Shown: positions 52,521-63,538, counted from the first letter of the stretch. The stretch: DNA of 64,000 nt from Lanius collurio (GCA_020086605.1 JACBWW010000089.1:619947-683946), one strand, 5' to 3'. The notes: a model not told the origin generated them from the letters alone. Numbers and translations: made by a program.

Positions 52521-52760
52521 GGCGGCGGGAGGGATGCGGGCTGCGGGGGGGACGCGGGAACTGATGTCAGCGCGGGCGGGGACGGGCCCGGCCCCCGCCG
52601 GGGCAGCGCCTCCGCACCGACCCCCGCCGGGGCAGCGCCTCCGCACCGACCCCCGCCGACACCGAGCGCAGGGAGCGCCTCGCCCCCCAGAGGGGTCCCC
52701 GGCCCGCACCCCCCGCACCTGCTCGCGTTTGGGAGCGGGACGCGGGCGATTTCAGGAGGA
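52521..52760 (-). promoter_or_regulatory. AP3B2: AP3B2 CpG-island promoter with a 29-bp tandem duplication
   Basis: CpG-dense sequence directly upstream of the AP3B2 ATG. A 29-bp GC-rich block starting CCCCCGCCGGGGCAGCG begins at 52592 and 52621, with a partial third copy at 52650. There is no TATA box, which fits a broad CpG-type promoter. Confidence 0.6.
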
Positions 52761-52849
52761 GCGATGCTGGGGACATAGCTGTGATACAGTGGCTGTCACT
52801 GAGCTCACAGCCGCACACATCACACCAGTCCAGAATCGTGAAAATCTAT

Positions 52850-53770
52850 AATTACACTAATAGGCATTGTTGTGTATGATTATAATTAGACATATTTAAA
52901 ATAGAGTACATCATACTAAATAATGCTATATGTTCAGTTGTTATAATATGTATTATTTTATCATACTATATTACATGATTTTATTATTATATACCTTATT
53001 ATTTTATACATAATACTGTGTGCAGTATACATAATATACATTTACTTATATATTATATATCATATATAATTTATGTATTCTATTACATGCTGCATACTAT
53101 ATAACAGATATTGCATATTACTTACTACATTACATTATATTACAGATTGCATTAATTATGCAATACTATATATTTGCCATATTCAATCATATTGTATTTT
53201 AGACAATCCATAAAACATTCTGCAGTTTATATACGATATAATATATGCAATATGTTATGTATGCAATATGTTATACTATGTTGTATTTTAGTTCAGATTA
53301 GATTGGTTCTATGTATAATTCTAGTACATAGGATATAGGATAAAAATGTAGCATATATTACATATTGTGTATTATATATTATCTACTGTATTATAAAATT
53401 CAGTATTTTATTATTGATATTCCACACTATGGTATATGTGCTGTACGATATCTGAATTATTATGTATTATATATTAAGTATCATATTAATTTCTACTATT
53501 CTTATAGATATTGTTATAGATATTGTAGTTCATATTATATATTGTTATCAATAACATGATAGGTATTACCATATGCTAGATATATTATCATATATTAACT
53601 ATACTACAGATGTTGTTAAATACAACTATATTTATTAGATATTACTACAGATAAGACTATACATATGATGGTGTTTCATATATATATTTTTATATAACAT
53701 ATTACTATAAATTATAGCTATTACAGATATCATTATTGATATTATTATAGTTGAGATTTTGCATTTCTTT
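52850..53770. repeat. AT-rich island of about 0.9 kb
   Basis: Almost pure A/T with degenerate TATTATATA, ATATTACA and TATAGATATTGTT patterns and no strict period, sharply different from the GC-rich DNA on both sides. There is no coding content. It may be a decayed AT-rich satellite or microsatellite expansion; its origin is unknown. Confidence 0.7.
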
Positions 53771-54189
53771 GGTTTTTTCCAGGTACTTTATACTATTGGC
53801 AGATATTCCTGCTATTATTTCTCCAGGCACCTGACCAACCCCGGAGCTGGTGCGGATGGGGCAGCTCTCACCTCATCCCACAGGAGCGAGGCAGTGAGGG
53901 AAAATGGCCATGGTTCAAGTAGCAGAATTGAATAAAGCATCTAATTAATGGACAGCAACTAATCTCCAGCACAGAGAAAGGGGACACACCCACTCCAGCC
54001 CTCCCTGGCCCCACAGCCCTCCCAGGGACCTCAACCCTGCTTGGGTCTCAGAACTTCCCTGGGGGCCCTGCTGCTCTCCTGGAGACCCCAACCCTCAGAA
54101 GACACAGAGAAGAGCCAGACTCCACCTTCTTTTCCCCCATAAACACTGATAAAATCCCACTGGACATTCCCTTCTCCCTGCTGAACTGC

Positions 54190-54510
54190 CCCAGCTCTTT
54201 CAGCTTCCCTTCCTACGGGAAATGCTCCCGACCCTTGGTGGCCCTTTGTGGTGTCTCTCCAGTATGTCCCTGTCTCTCTCGTACTGGAGGGCCCAGCACA
54301 GGACCCAGCACTCCAGGGGTGACAGGATCACCATGGGTTGGTGACTCACTCTCCCCTCACTGCAGCTACACTCTACACTATTGACGGGACCAGTAATGAA
54401 GATGTTGACCAGGACTGGACACAGAGTTGACCCCTGGGATTCACCACCAGCCTCCAGCCAGACCTGATCCAGCCTTTTGGCCCAGCAGCCCACAGAATAT
54501 TCATTTTTAT
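54190..54510 (-). mobile_element. CR1 LINE remnant with reverse-transcriptase remains
   Basis: On the minus strand, peptide fragments QGSTLCPVLVNIFI and [21 protein letters not shown] match the CR1 RT consensus pattern (QGSxLGPxLFNIFI and LEYCVQFWAPQYKRDxxLLER). The DNA CTCCAGTATGTCCCTGTCTC is the familiar antisense CR1 text. Premature stops and gaps show that it is an inactive, 5'-truncated piece. Confidence 0.75.
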
Positions 54511-54689
54511 GCTCAAAATGAAATGTCAGCAATGAAAGAGGCAGATGTTGTCTCAGGAGGCCATGGGGAGCAAAGAGCAGCCTCTCCCTTCAAGATGTGT
54601 CAAGGTGTGACATCGCTTGACAGCAGCTTTTGGGAAAAGTGAGAAAGCAACAAATCAGACAGGGCTGGCACAGGGTTTCCATGCAACTG

Positions 54690-54695
54690 TTTATT
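54690..54695 (-). terminator. Poly(A) signal of the LRAT-like gene
   Basis: AATAAA on the minus strand about 100 nt after the proposed TGA stop. It rules out reading frames of the last exon that stay open past this point. Confidence 0.5.
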
Positions 54696-54790
54696 GCCCC
54701 AGAGGAGGCACACTGCACACTGGTGCAGTTCTGGTCCCCAGGAAAGGATGCTCCAGCCCCACATGTTCCCCCGGAGCACTGTCACCTCCA

Positions 54791-55352
54791 TCACTGCAGT
54801 GCTGGAGACACCTGGGAAAAAAGAAGAGGTTTGGTGACACTTGGCTGGAGCAGGTGCCAAGGTGTCCCAGGGAGGTGGCACCTGATCTGGTGGTGGCACC
54901 CACCATGGCACCGGCAAGGTGGCCCAGCCCCAGGAGGGCGAGGGCGAAGTGGATGCAGTTGCAGGTGATGGTGTCGTACTCCACCGGCTGGTCCATGGCT
55001 GCCCGGATCCGCCGCCGCAGGGCAGCCACGTCCAGCTCTCCCTTCCTCCGGAGCACCTTGGCCGGGCCCCGTGTCCGCAGGAGGTGGCTCTTGCCATGCT
55101 TAGCCACGATGCCTGATGGTGATGTCCCTGAGCTGCCTGCGGGGCAAAGTGGACTCTATGCCCCATGTCCCTTCCGTGGGGATGTCCTCATGCCCTCCTG
55201 GGCCCCTCCTGGGGCTCACCTTCCAGGTGGATGATCTCTCCGTCACCGCAGTAGACGCCAGCGTGGGCGCCCCACCAGCCAGGGCCCCTGGAGGCCAGCG
55301 GGAAGAGGAAGAGGTCCCCAGGCTGGGGCTCAGCCACCCCGTTGGGGACCAT
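54791..55352 (-). CDS. LRAT/PLAAT-like (NlpC/P60 superfamily) thiol acyltransferase or phospholipase, short
   Basis: Members of this family are Cys-His lipid acyltransferases/phospholipases (PLAAT, formerly HRASLS) or lecithin-retinol acyltransferase. Exons: 55352-55220, 55136-54904, 54811-54791, giving 128 residues with clean phases (1, then 0). Residues 8-14 (EPQPGDL) match the usual PLAAT start. The catalytic His is in WGAHAGVY (His30), and a second His lies 12 residues on in EIIHLEG (His42), the same spacing as in PLAATs. The nucleophile Cys is in NCIHF (about residue 105; family NCEHF). The ATG has a good context (AACATGG). The frame stays open upstream to an acceptor at 55421, so a longer N-terminus from an unseen exon is possible. 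The C-terminus (AGAMVSPALQ) is very short and lacks the usual PLAAT membrane anchor. Which orthologue this is, I cannot say. Confidence 0.7.
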
Positions 55353-55421
55353 GTTGAAGTGTTGTCCCAGCAGCCCCTCACAGAGGAAGAACCCTGCCGT
55401 GGTCACTGCCCCAGTCACTGC

Positions 55422-57039
55422 CTGGGGACCCAGCCGTGTTTCAGGGCCACCGGTGCCCTGGGGACACCGGCTGCATCACTGTCCTGCTGGCTCATCCCAC
55501 ATCCTTGGTGGCTTAAGTACAGCTTGGGTCTCGGGTCTCCATGGATGGAAACCCTCTGGGAAGGGGCTGGCTCCTCTAAGTGTTAAAGCACCCATGGGTG
55601 CCGAGGAGAAGGCAGGGTGTACAGGAATCAGCCCAGTTGTGCCAGGGGTGAGAAGGGCAGTGCAGGGCACAGGGGCAATGCCAGCACTTACCTGCCTGGA
55701 GCTGCTCACCTGGAGGGACAAACACCTTGCATCAGCCCCACTGGCACCAGTGCTATGGCTCAGCCCTGGCCTGGGGGCTGCTACCACCCCCTGCCCAAGC
55801 ACCTGGCTGGGGTTCCCATGCCAGCATCCCCAAAACTGCCTCACCCAGGAGCCCAGCCACTGCCAGGACTGGAGGAACAGCCAGTCTGGGGCTTGCAGGG
55901 TCTGAAGGAGGGAGCTCACCTGTGGGGAGAGGGGGGAGGGCAAGACAGGGACCTGTCCCCTGCTGACACCCGTCCCCTGCTAGCACCTATCTCTGCCAGC
56001 ACCCAGCCCAGCCCAGCCTCCCAGGCTGCACACCCCCTCCCCTCCAACCCAGACCCAATACCAGGCAGGTCCCAGCTGTGGGGTCCAGGGGCACTGAGTG
56101 CTATTGCAGAGGGGTGGGATCACCTGGATGCGGGTGTCCTCTTTGCCAGCTCCCCCTTTACCTGGGCGAGGAGATTCATCTGCAAGGAGAAAACACGATG
56201 TCCCCAGAGCTGGGGACAAGTACTCCATACTTCAGGGACTTCTCTGTCCCCACAGTTGTGGTGACGTGTTACCCTGCTGAAACCCAAGCTGTGGCCTCAG
56301 TGCTCGTTCTGTTCCCTGCTGCCTCACCTTAGGGTCACCTCCAAGGTCCCCTCACTCCACCGTGTTTCCCAAGCCGCTGCTGCTCCGAAGGTGGCTGCAG
56401 GGCAGGACCTCAGCCCGCCCCGACGAGCACCGCAGTGGCTCTTGGCACTGGCACATGGCTCCACCGGTGCCTGGGAATGTGCCCTGACCGGCTGCACCGT
56501 GGCACTGTGCCCATCCTGTAGGGCCAGTCCCAGGGGGACGAACCCAACGTGGTGTGACATTTCATCCACAAACCTCTTGGGTGACCCCAAAGGAGTCATG
56601 AAACAGCCCCGTGGCCACAGTGCCCTCCTAACCAGTGACCACCAACCAGGCTGATGACAAATCACTTCTTGGTGCCAAAACCCTCTGGCCCTGGGAGGCC
56701 ATCAGTCTGCACCCAGCCCCGTGTCCTAGAGATGGCCACCAGCCTGCCCCCAGCCCTGTGGCCCCAGAGTGGTGCATGCCTGGGGTCAGCTCTGGAGTCA
56801 CATTAAACTTTAATCCTGGTGCTGGGGGTCAGTGAAGGCTTTGGCAGGGCTCAGGTGGGTGACTGTCACCCTCTGTCATCGGGCAACCTCCAAAGAATCA
56901 TTTATCAAGGAGCTTCCAATAAACAAGAGCTAATTACAGGTGAAACCCGAGCCTGACCTGGACCCGGCTCAGTGCAGGCGGCCACATTAACCCTTCCCCA
57001 GCCACCTCCAGTCCCAAAGCCACCCTCCAGGAACTTCAT
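55422..57039. other. Intergenic region upstream of the LRAT-like gene
   Basis: No recognisable exon. A minus-strand open frame of 155 codons (55476-55943) has donor-like sites but no domain and may be chance or part of a 5' exon of the LRAT-like gene. Confidence 0.5.
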
Positions 57040-57600
57040 CTTGCCTTCTTCTTGGTCTTGTCTCCTTCTGGGCTCCACCGTCCTCTCCTGATTTCTGTCT
57101 TGTCCACGTGTACCCATTGCACCCTTCTCATTCCCATCCTCCCCTCCCAGTCCTCATTGTCCCATCTCAGTCCTTACTATGCCCTCATGATCTCCATCCA
57201 CCCCTGTTGCATCCCACTGCCCCCTCATGATCTCCATCACACCTTCCTGGTCCCCATCATCATGGTCCCCATTGTCATGTCCTGGTCTCCATCATCCCTT
57301 TCCTGCTGTCACCTCCTGTTCTCCACATTTGTCATAGTCTCTGGGGTCACCATCAAAACATACAAGTTCCCATTGTCCCCTCCTGATCCTCATTATCGCC
57401 CCCCAGTCCTCATCGCCCCCTCCTGATCCTTGTTGTCACCTCTTGGTCCCAATCATCTCCCCTCCCTCCCCATCAGTTCTTCTTGGTCTCCATCATCCCC
57501 TCCTGGTCCCCACTGTCTCCCCTTGGTCCCCCATATCTTCTCCTGATTCCCATCAATGTCTCCTCCTTGTCCTCACTGTCCTGTCCCATTCCCCACCACC
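57040..57600. repeat. Degenerate pyrimidine-rich minisatellite
   Basis: Repeating CTCCATCATCCCCTCCTGGTCCCCAT-like words with variable length (roughly 20-30 bp) fill about 560 bp. It is strongly CT-biased on the plus strand and has no coding content. Confidence 0.6.
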
Positions 57601-57784
57601 CCATGCCGTCACCAACAGGAGCGGGACTGCCAGGACAGTGGTGCTTCCCTGGGTCACTCAGTGTCCCCAGCCAAGCTGTCCCTGGCCAGGGTGCATCCAC
57701 CAGCTCCCCACAGCCAGTGGGATTAGGGTGGCGGGAGCCTTGGGGCTGCTTCTGACCACAGGTCTCAAGCCCATCGCCAGCATC

Positions 57785-58350
57785 TTTGGGTAATTAGTAA
57801 ATTAGTAATTAAATGCTCTCTGCCTGCCGGGGGAAAGGGGGGCAGATCCCAAGGTTTTAGGCTGGGTAATCCCGTGGCATCTGCCCCAGCATCTGTCACC
57901 GAGCCGAGTCACGACCCTGCCTCGGGCTTTAACATTTGCTCCTTCACCCCCACCCACCACCCACAGCCCCCTGGCCATGGTGTCAGGCCTGCTCGTGCCG
58001 CACCCAAAACAGGCTGGGTTGGGCTCCCAAGAGTGCCCAGTTGGGTGCTCATGGAGCCCTCATCCCCAGGGAGAGGACAGAGTGCTGCTCCACAGGGAGC
58101 CCACCATGGGGACAGCACCCAGCTGGGTGTAATGGAGAAACGGGGTGGGAAACCATATTTTTGTAATTATTGGCTTTCCTGGGGGTGCTGATGATTGGCT
58201 GGCAGCAGATGGTTGGCCCAGCTAATCCCCCTCCCAAATCCCTGCTCCGGAGCTGGCTTTTACCCGACGGTGAGGAGGGGACGGGCAAATTAGCCGATTC
58301 AGCTGTATCGCCACGCTGGCCGCTCCCCGCTGTCCCCGGCACTGGCCACC
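57785..58350. promoter_or_regulatory. NR2E3: Candidate retinal enhancer islands upstream of NR2E3
   Basis: A dense TAATTAG / AAATTAG / TAATTAA cluster (about 57791-57815) and a CRX/OTX-type TAATCC at 57867-57872. A second island has TAATTA 58164-58169, TGCTGA (MAF/NRL half-site) 58186-58191 and TAATCC 58223-58228. CRX and NRL are known regulators of photoreceptor genes; binding here is inferred. Confidence 0.35.
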
Positions 58351-58654
58351 CCTGTCCCCACAGGTGGGCTGGCACGTCGGGATGTAGGAGTTCTCAGCAC
58401 CCCCGGATCGGACACTGGGGGGGTGTTTCACCCCTGGGTGAGAGGTGTGGAGGCACCCACGGGCCAGGCAGGGAGGTGACAGCTTGCTACCACCGCATTA
58501 GCCCAGCGTCATAATTCTGCCGCGGGAGGAGGCGGCCACTGCCGCAGATGGCGGCGGTCAGAGATCTGGGTCAGGACAGGGGGCTGTGGGTGGGACAGGC
58601 ACCCTGGGGAAGTGGAGGGTCCCAGGGTGGGAGCGGGCTGGAGGCAGGGGGCAT

Positions 58655-59030
58655 GGAGCCATGGTGCAGGCAGGGATGGGGCCATGGTGAAGGCAGGGAT
58701 GGGGCCATGGTGCAGGCAGGGATGGGGCCATGGTGCAGGCAGGGATGGGGCCATGGTGCAGGCAGGGATGGGTCATGGTGAAGGCAAGAAAGATGGTGGA
58801 GCCATGTAGAGTCAGGAAGGGTGATGGCATGCTGCTGCACGTGGGAACATGGAGCCATGGCGCAGGCAAGGCTGATGGAGTCACAGTGCAGACAGTGAAG
58901 ATGGAGAAATGCCTCAGGCAAAAGGAACGGAAGGAGGTTGAAGGCAGGGGGATGCAGGAATGCTGCAGGCAGGGGGATGCAGGAATGCTGCAAGCAGGGG
59001 GATGCAGGAATGCTGCAGGCAGAGAAGATG
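58655..59030. repeat. Two adjacent minisatellites, 23-bp and 25-bp units
   Basis: A 23-bp unit (GGGATGGGGCCATGGTGCAGGCA with one-base variants, written here as GGGATGGGG then CCATGGTGCAGGCA) repeats five times at 58659-58780. A 25-bp unit, GATGCAGGAATGCTGCAGGC plus GGGGG-type linker, repeats three times at 58951, 58976 and 59001. Related GCAGGCA words join them. Confidence 0.75.
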
Positions 59031-59500
59031 GAGCCACACAGCAGTCAGGGATGCCAGAGGGGTGACCCTCAGCCCCTGGATCCACTGGAGTCACTGCTGC
59101 CAGCCCTCAGTAGGGACTTGCTGCCAGTGCCTGTCCCCCGGGACACCTTCAGGGCATCAACACCCCTGAGCCCCCTCTGGAAGGGGCACAGCAGGCCGGG
59201 AACCCCTGTCCTCAGCCTGGCCCATCGCTGGGGACAGCCTGGGCCCGTGACAGTGGCCACCCGCTGCCCCCCTGAGCTGGGCGAGGGGGGTTTAGCAGCT
59301 AAAGCCCACAAATCCCAAATTGTGCTGCCCTGTCACCGCGAGGGTTTAGCCGTGGTTGCGTAACCCGGGGGCCACCTGGCCCCCACCCTCTGCGGTGTCA
59401 GCAGCCCCAACATCCATGGGGCCCCCCGTCCCCGGGAGGGGATGCTGAGGCACAGTGGGGTCCCTACCGAGCATTCCCCCTCCCCTCGCCATCAGGGCCG
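59031..59500. other. Intergenic stretch upstream of NR2E3
   Basis: GC-rich non-coding sequence; no gene, RNA or repeat family was recognised. Confidence 0.5.
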
Positions 59501-59600
59501 GTAATTAATTACTTGGGGGCAGGGAAATTACCCCCCTTAATTACCACTTTTCGTTATTCCCCTCTAACCGCCTTAGTGAAGGGCTTATGCGCTTACAGAA
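59501..59600 (+). promoter_or_regulatory. NR2E3: Homeodomain-site cluster about 0.5 kb upstream of the NR2E3 ATG
   Basis: TAATTAATTA at 59502-59511, AAATTA at about 59525-59530 and TTAATTA at 59537-59543 lie within 45 bp in otherwise GC-rich DNA. This is a plausible proximal element for a photoreceptor gene, inferred from motifs. Confidence 0.4.
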
Positions 59601-60022
59601 CCTGGTGGGTCCCAAAGGGAGGACGACACATCTGGGGGGTCCCCAGCCCGAGCCCCATCTCGCAGCTCTGCCGAATCTCGGCCTCGCAGTGCCGGGGTGG
59701 GGGTGCTGACAGGGTGACACCTCCACACCGGCGGCGCGCGGGGGGGTGGCTTGGGTGTCGCGGGGTTTAGGGTTACAGGGCTGGGGCTCAGCACCTTTTT
59801 AATTCTTCATCGCGTGGCTGATTGATCCCCCCCGCCCCGCGCAGACACTAAAGATTAAGAGGGTGACAAAGAGGCGGCTGCTTACACAGCGCCCGCCGCT
59901 AAGCCGCCTTGAAGAGAGCAAGGCAAGAGCCCCGCTGGCCGCAGAGCTGCCGGAGCACCCAGCGCCTGGCCAGACCCTCCGCGGGCATCCAGAGGGACAG
60001 GACAGGGAACGCCGGGTGAGGG

Positions 60023-63000
60023 ATGGCTGCGTCCCCGGCGGGGTCGGTGGTGAGCGCCGGGCTGGATGAGAGCCCCACGGGTAAGAGGTGGTTCCACTGG
60101 AGTGGGTGCGACACGGCGGGACATGGGTATTTCTCTGGGATGGCCAGGCCTCCGCTGTGGTCATTCCCCAAGATGCCTGGGGGTCCTCTTCATGGTTCTC
60201 CTCTGGGATACTTGGAATCCCCATCATGGTCAATCACCAAGATACTTGGGGTCCTCCGTTGCAGTGTTTCTCTGAGATGCCTGGGATCATCACGGCCTTC
60301 TTCTGGATGCCTTTGGTCCCCATCGTGGGCCTTCTCTGAGATATCTGGGTGTCTCTATTATGGTTCATCTCCAAGACACCCAGGGTCCCCATTGTAGCTG
60401 TTTGGGTTGTTTGCGTTCTCCATTGCCAACCTTCTCCAGAATGGCTGGGCTTCTCCTCATGGTCCTTATCCTGGGTGCCCAGGGTCCCCATCATGGTCTG
60501 CTGGGATGCCTGGGGTCTTCAGCTGTCATCCTTCTCCAAGATGCTGAGTCCCCATCATGGTCCTTCCCTAGGCCAGGATGCCTGCTGTGCCCAACCCTCT
60601 CCATGGTATCCATGGCCCTCATTTGTGTTCCTTCTCCAGGACCCCTGAGGTCCCCAGCTGTGCCCCTTCTCCAGGATTCCTGGGGTCCCCAGTCATAACC
60701 CTCTCCTGGATGCCCTTGGTCTCTGGCCCTTCACCAGGGTCCCCACAGTTCCCTGCTGTGACCCTTGTGTGGGGTGCCCCATGTCCCCACAGCTGTCCCT
60801 TCTCCAGGACACCTCCCATCCCTGATTGCAGCCCTCCTCTGGGATGCTCAGTCCCCTTCCCGGGACGCCTGGTGTCTCCATCCATAAGAACACCATTTCA
60901 TCCCTTTTTATTCTTCAAAATTCCTGTGAGAGCTCATCCTGCATCACTCTGTGTGCTGGGTGTGGGAAAATGGTGAACCCCGTGTGGAGTCCCTGAGGTG
61001 TCCCCATCCACGTCCCTGGGCTGAACCAGCAGAAACAGGAGCCACCCCATCATCCAGGATGCTGGGAGGCAGCGGGGACTGGTGGGAAGGACGAGGGACA
61101 TTGGGAAGCCCAGAGGAACCCCAGATATGACGGCTCCACTCCCGCAGGGCTGAGCCCGGCCCCTGGCAAGGCGCTGAGCCCGGTGCTGCTGTGCAAGGTG
61201 TGCGGGGACACGAGCAGCGGGAAGCACTATGGCATCTACGCCTGCAACGGCTGCAGCGGCTTCTTCAAGCGCAGCGTCCGCAGAAAACTCATCTACAGGT
61301 GGGAACCGGCGTGGGGGTCCCCACGGGGCAGGGAATGGGGGGACAGGCAGCCAGAGGGGCAGTGACCCTGCGGATGGGCATCCAGGGGGATAAGAACTAG
61401 GATCCCATGGACAGGCACCACGGAGGAAAGGACAGCCTGCAGGTTAGGGACCCCAGGAATGGCCACTCAGGGAGTCAGAGGATGGACACAGTGGGGTGGG
61501 AGTGGGGGGAACAGGCATCTAGCAAGGTAGGGACACCCAGCAGAGCAGGGACCTCATGGGATGGGGCACCCAACAGGGAAGGGATGGACACCCAGCAGGA
61601 CAGGGAGCTTAGGGACAGGCACCCAGTGGGGTAGGGTCCCCTGAGATGGACACTCAGCAAGCCAGAGACCTCAGGGCATGGGGCAGACACCCAGGGGGAC
61701 TTAAAAACAGGCAGGGGACAGGCATGCAGGGGGAGAGGCACCTGTGGAGAGGGTGTCCAGAGACCCCTGATGGGGCCAAAATACCCATCAAGGCAGAGCA
61801 TTCATTGGGACAGGGCACTGGTAGAGTGGGGACAGGGCACCTGCTGGGGACAAGGTACCCACAGCGGTGGGGCACTTGTTGGGTGGAGGGAACCCATGGG
61901 GGGAGAAATGGCACCCATGGGGGCAGGACCCTCCTCGGGGACAGGGACCACCCCAGGGGCTGCAGCCAGGTGCCACCTCTCCCCATAGGTGCCAGGCGGG
62001 GACGGGGCTGTGCCCAGTGGACAAGGCTCACCGCAACCAGTGCCAGGCCTGCCGGCTCAAGAAGTGCCTGCAGGCTGGCATGAACAAGGACGGTGAGATG
62101 GGGGACATGCAGTGACGAGTAGCAGGGGGTGACAGCGGAGTGGCCGGTGCTGATGCCACCTTGTCCTCACAGCTGTACAGAACGAGCGCCAGCCCCGCAG
62201 CACGGCCCAGGTCCGGCTGGACAGCATCGAGCTGGATGCTGAGCTGCCCCCTGAGCACGTGGCCACTACACGTGAGGTCCCTCCATCACCCTGCCCGGCT
62301 CCTCGTGGTCCCAGTGCCACTGTCACTGTCACCCCGGGTCCCCGAGCGCCCACACCACCCACCAACCATCGCTTCATGGCCAGCCTGATGACGGCCGAGA
62401 CCTGCGCCAAGCTGGAGCCCGAGGACGGTGGGTGGCTGCCGGTGGAGAGGGGTGTGGGTGGGTGGTCGATGTCCCCATGGTGTGGTGACAAGCAGTGTCC
62501 TCTTCCTGCAGCTGACGAGACGGTGGATGTGACGGGCAGTGAGCCGGAGCGGGCGACCGGCGAGTACCAGGTGGCGCCGTACCCGGCAGCCAGTCCCGAA
62601 AACATCTATGAGACCTCTGCACGTCTCCTCTTCATGGCTGTGAAGTGGGCCAAGAACCTGCCTGTCTTCTCCAACCTGCCCTTCCGGGACCAGGTGGGGT
62701 TGGGAATTTCTGTTGAGGGATTGGGGATCTGCCTATGGGGCTACAGGAACCCCAAAAAGAGTAGCAGCCAGTCGGGACGGCTGGAGCATCTCCACAACAT
62801 TCTTTGGGCTCCCCTGCAGATGCTCTTCAGCCCAACCAGCTGTGGTGGCTGCAGGTCCTGGAGGCTTTGGGGTTGACAGGGACTTTGGGGTTCCCCCTGC
62901 TCCCCCCAGGTGATCCTGTTGGAGGAAGCATGGAGTGAGCTGTTCCTGCTGTGTGCCATCCAGTGGTCCATGCCCCTGGAGAGCTGCCCGCTGCTGGCTG

Positions 63001-63538
63001 TCCCCGAGCCGGCCCCTGGGAAGCTGCTGCCGACCACCCTGGACGTGCGGGCGCTGCAGGAGACCCTGGCCCGCTTCAAGGCACTGGCCGTCGATCCCAC
63101 GGAATTTGCCTGCATGAAGGCCGTGGTGCTCTTCAAACCAGGTGAGCCCAGCCCCAGCACCCAGCACTGGCCACCCTCGTGCCCCTCGCAGCCTGTCACC
63201 CCCTTGTCCCTGCAGAGACCCGTGGCCTGAAGGACCCTGAGCAGGTGGAGAACCTGCAGGACCAATCGCAGGTGATGCTGGGCCAGCACAACCGTTCCCA
63301 CTACCCCGGGCAACCCGTCAGGTACCGCTGTCCCCACGTCCTCATGGGTGACACCAGGGTGGGACACGTGGGACACCCACCCGTGGCCACCGCTCTGTCC
63401 CCCAGGTTCGGGAAGCTGCTGCTGCTCCTCCCGGCGCTGCGCTTCATCTCCTCGGAGCGCGTGGAGCTGCTCTTCTTCCGCCGCACCATCGGCAACACCC
63501 CCATGGAGAAGCTGCTGTGTGACATGTTCAAGAACTGA
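60023..63538 (+). CDS. NR2E3: Photoreceptor-specific nuclear receptor, complete, eight exons
   Basis: Orphan nuclear receptor of the tailless/PNR group that represses cone and supports rod gene programmes in photoreceptor nuclei. Exons: 60023-60080, 61148-61298, 61989-62092, 62173-62427, 62512-62693, 62910-63141, 63216-63321, 63406-63538 (stop TGA). All junctions are GT-AG and in phase; 406 residues (human 410). DNA-binding domain: two C4 zinc fingers (about residues 31-96), starting [20 protein letters not shown], with the NR2E-type P-box CNGCSG and the seven-residue D-box spacing [12 protein letters not shown] variable hinge follows, then [12 protein letters not shown]. The ligand-binding domain begins near [19 protein letters not shown] and ends [11 protein letters not shown], the AF-2 end shared with mammals. 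The start MAASPAG is the only ATG in exon 1 that splices in frame. No poly(A) signal occurs before the window end. Confidence 0.97.
60130..60880. repeat. Degenerate minisatellite in NR2E3 intron 1, about 34-bp unit
   Basis: GATGCCTGGGGTCCCCATCATGG-like words (split here as GATGCCTGGGG and TCCCCATCATGG) recur at about 60172, 60207, 60241, 60275, 60306, 60340 and 60375 and onward. Spacing is 31-35 bp, roughly 20 copies. It is intronic. Confidence 0.7.
61410..61990. repeat. Degenerate repeat in NR2E3 intron 2
   Basis: GGGGACAGGCACCCAGCAGG-like phrases repeat with variable spacing (about 35-45 bp) across most of the intron. No exon lies within it. Confidence 0.55.

Noticed and set aside
54200..54532. 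A coding gene of 110 codons on the minus strand
   Set aside because: The peptide is a decayed CR1 reverse-transcriptase fragment.
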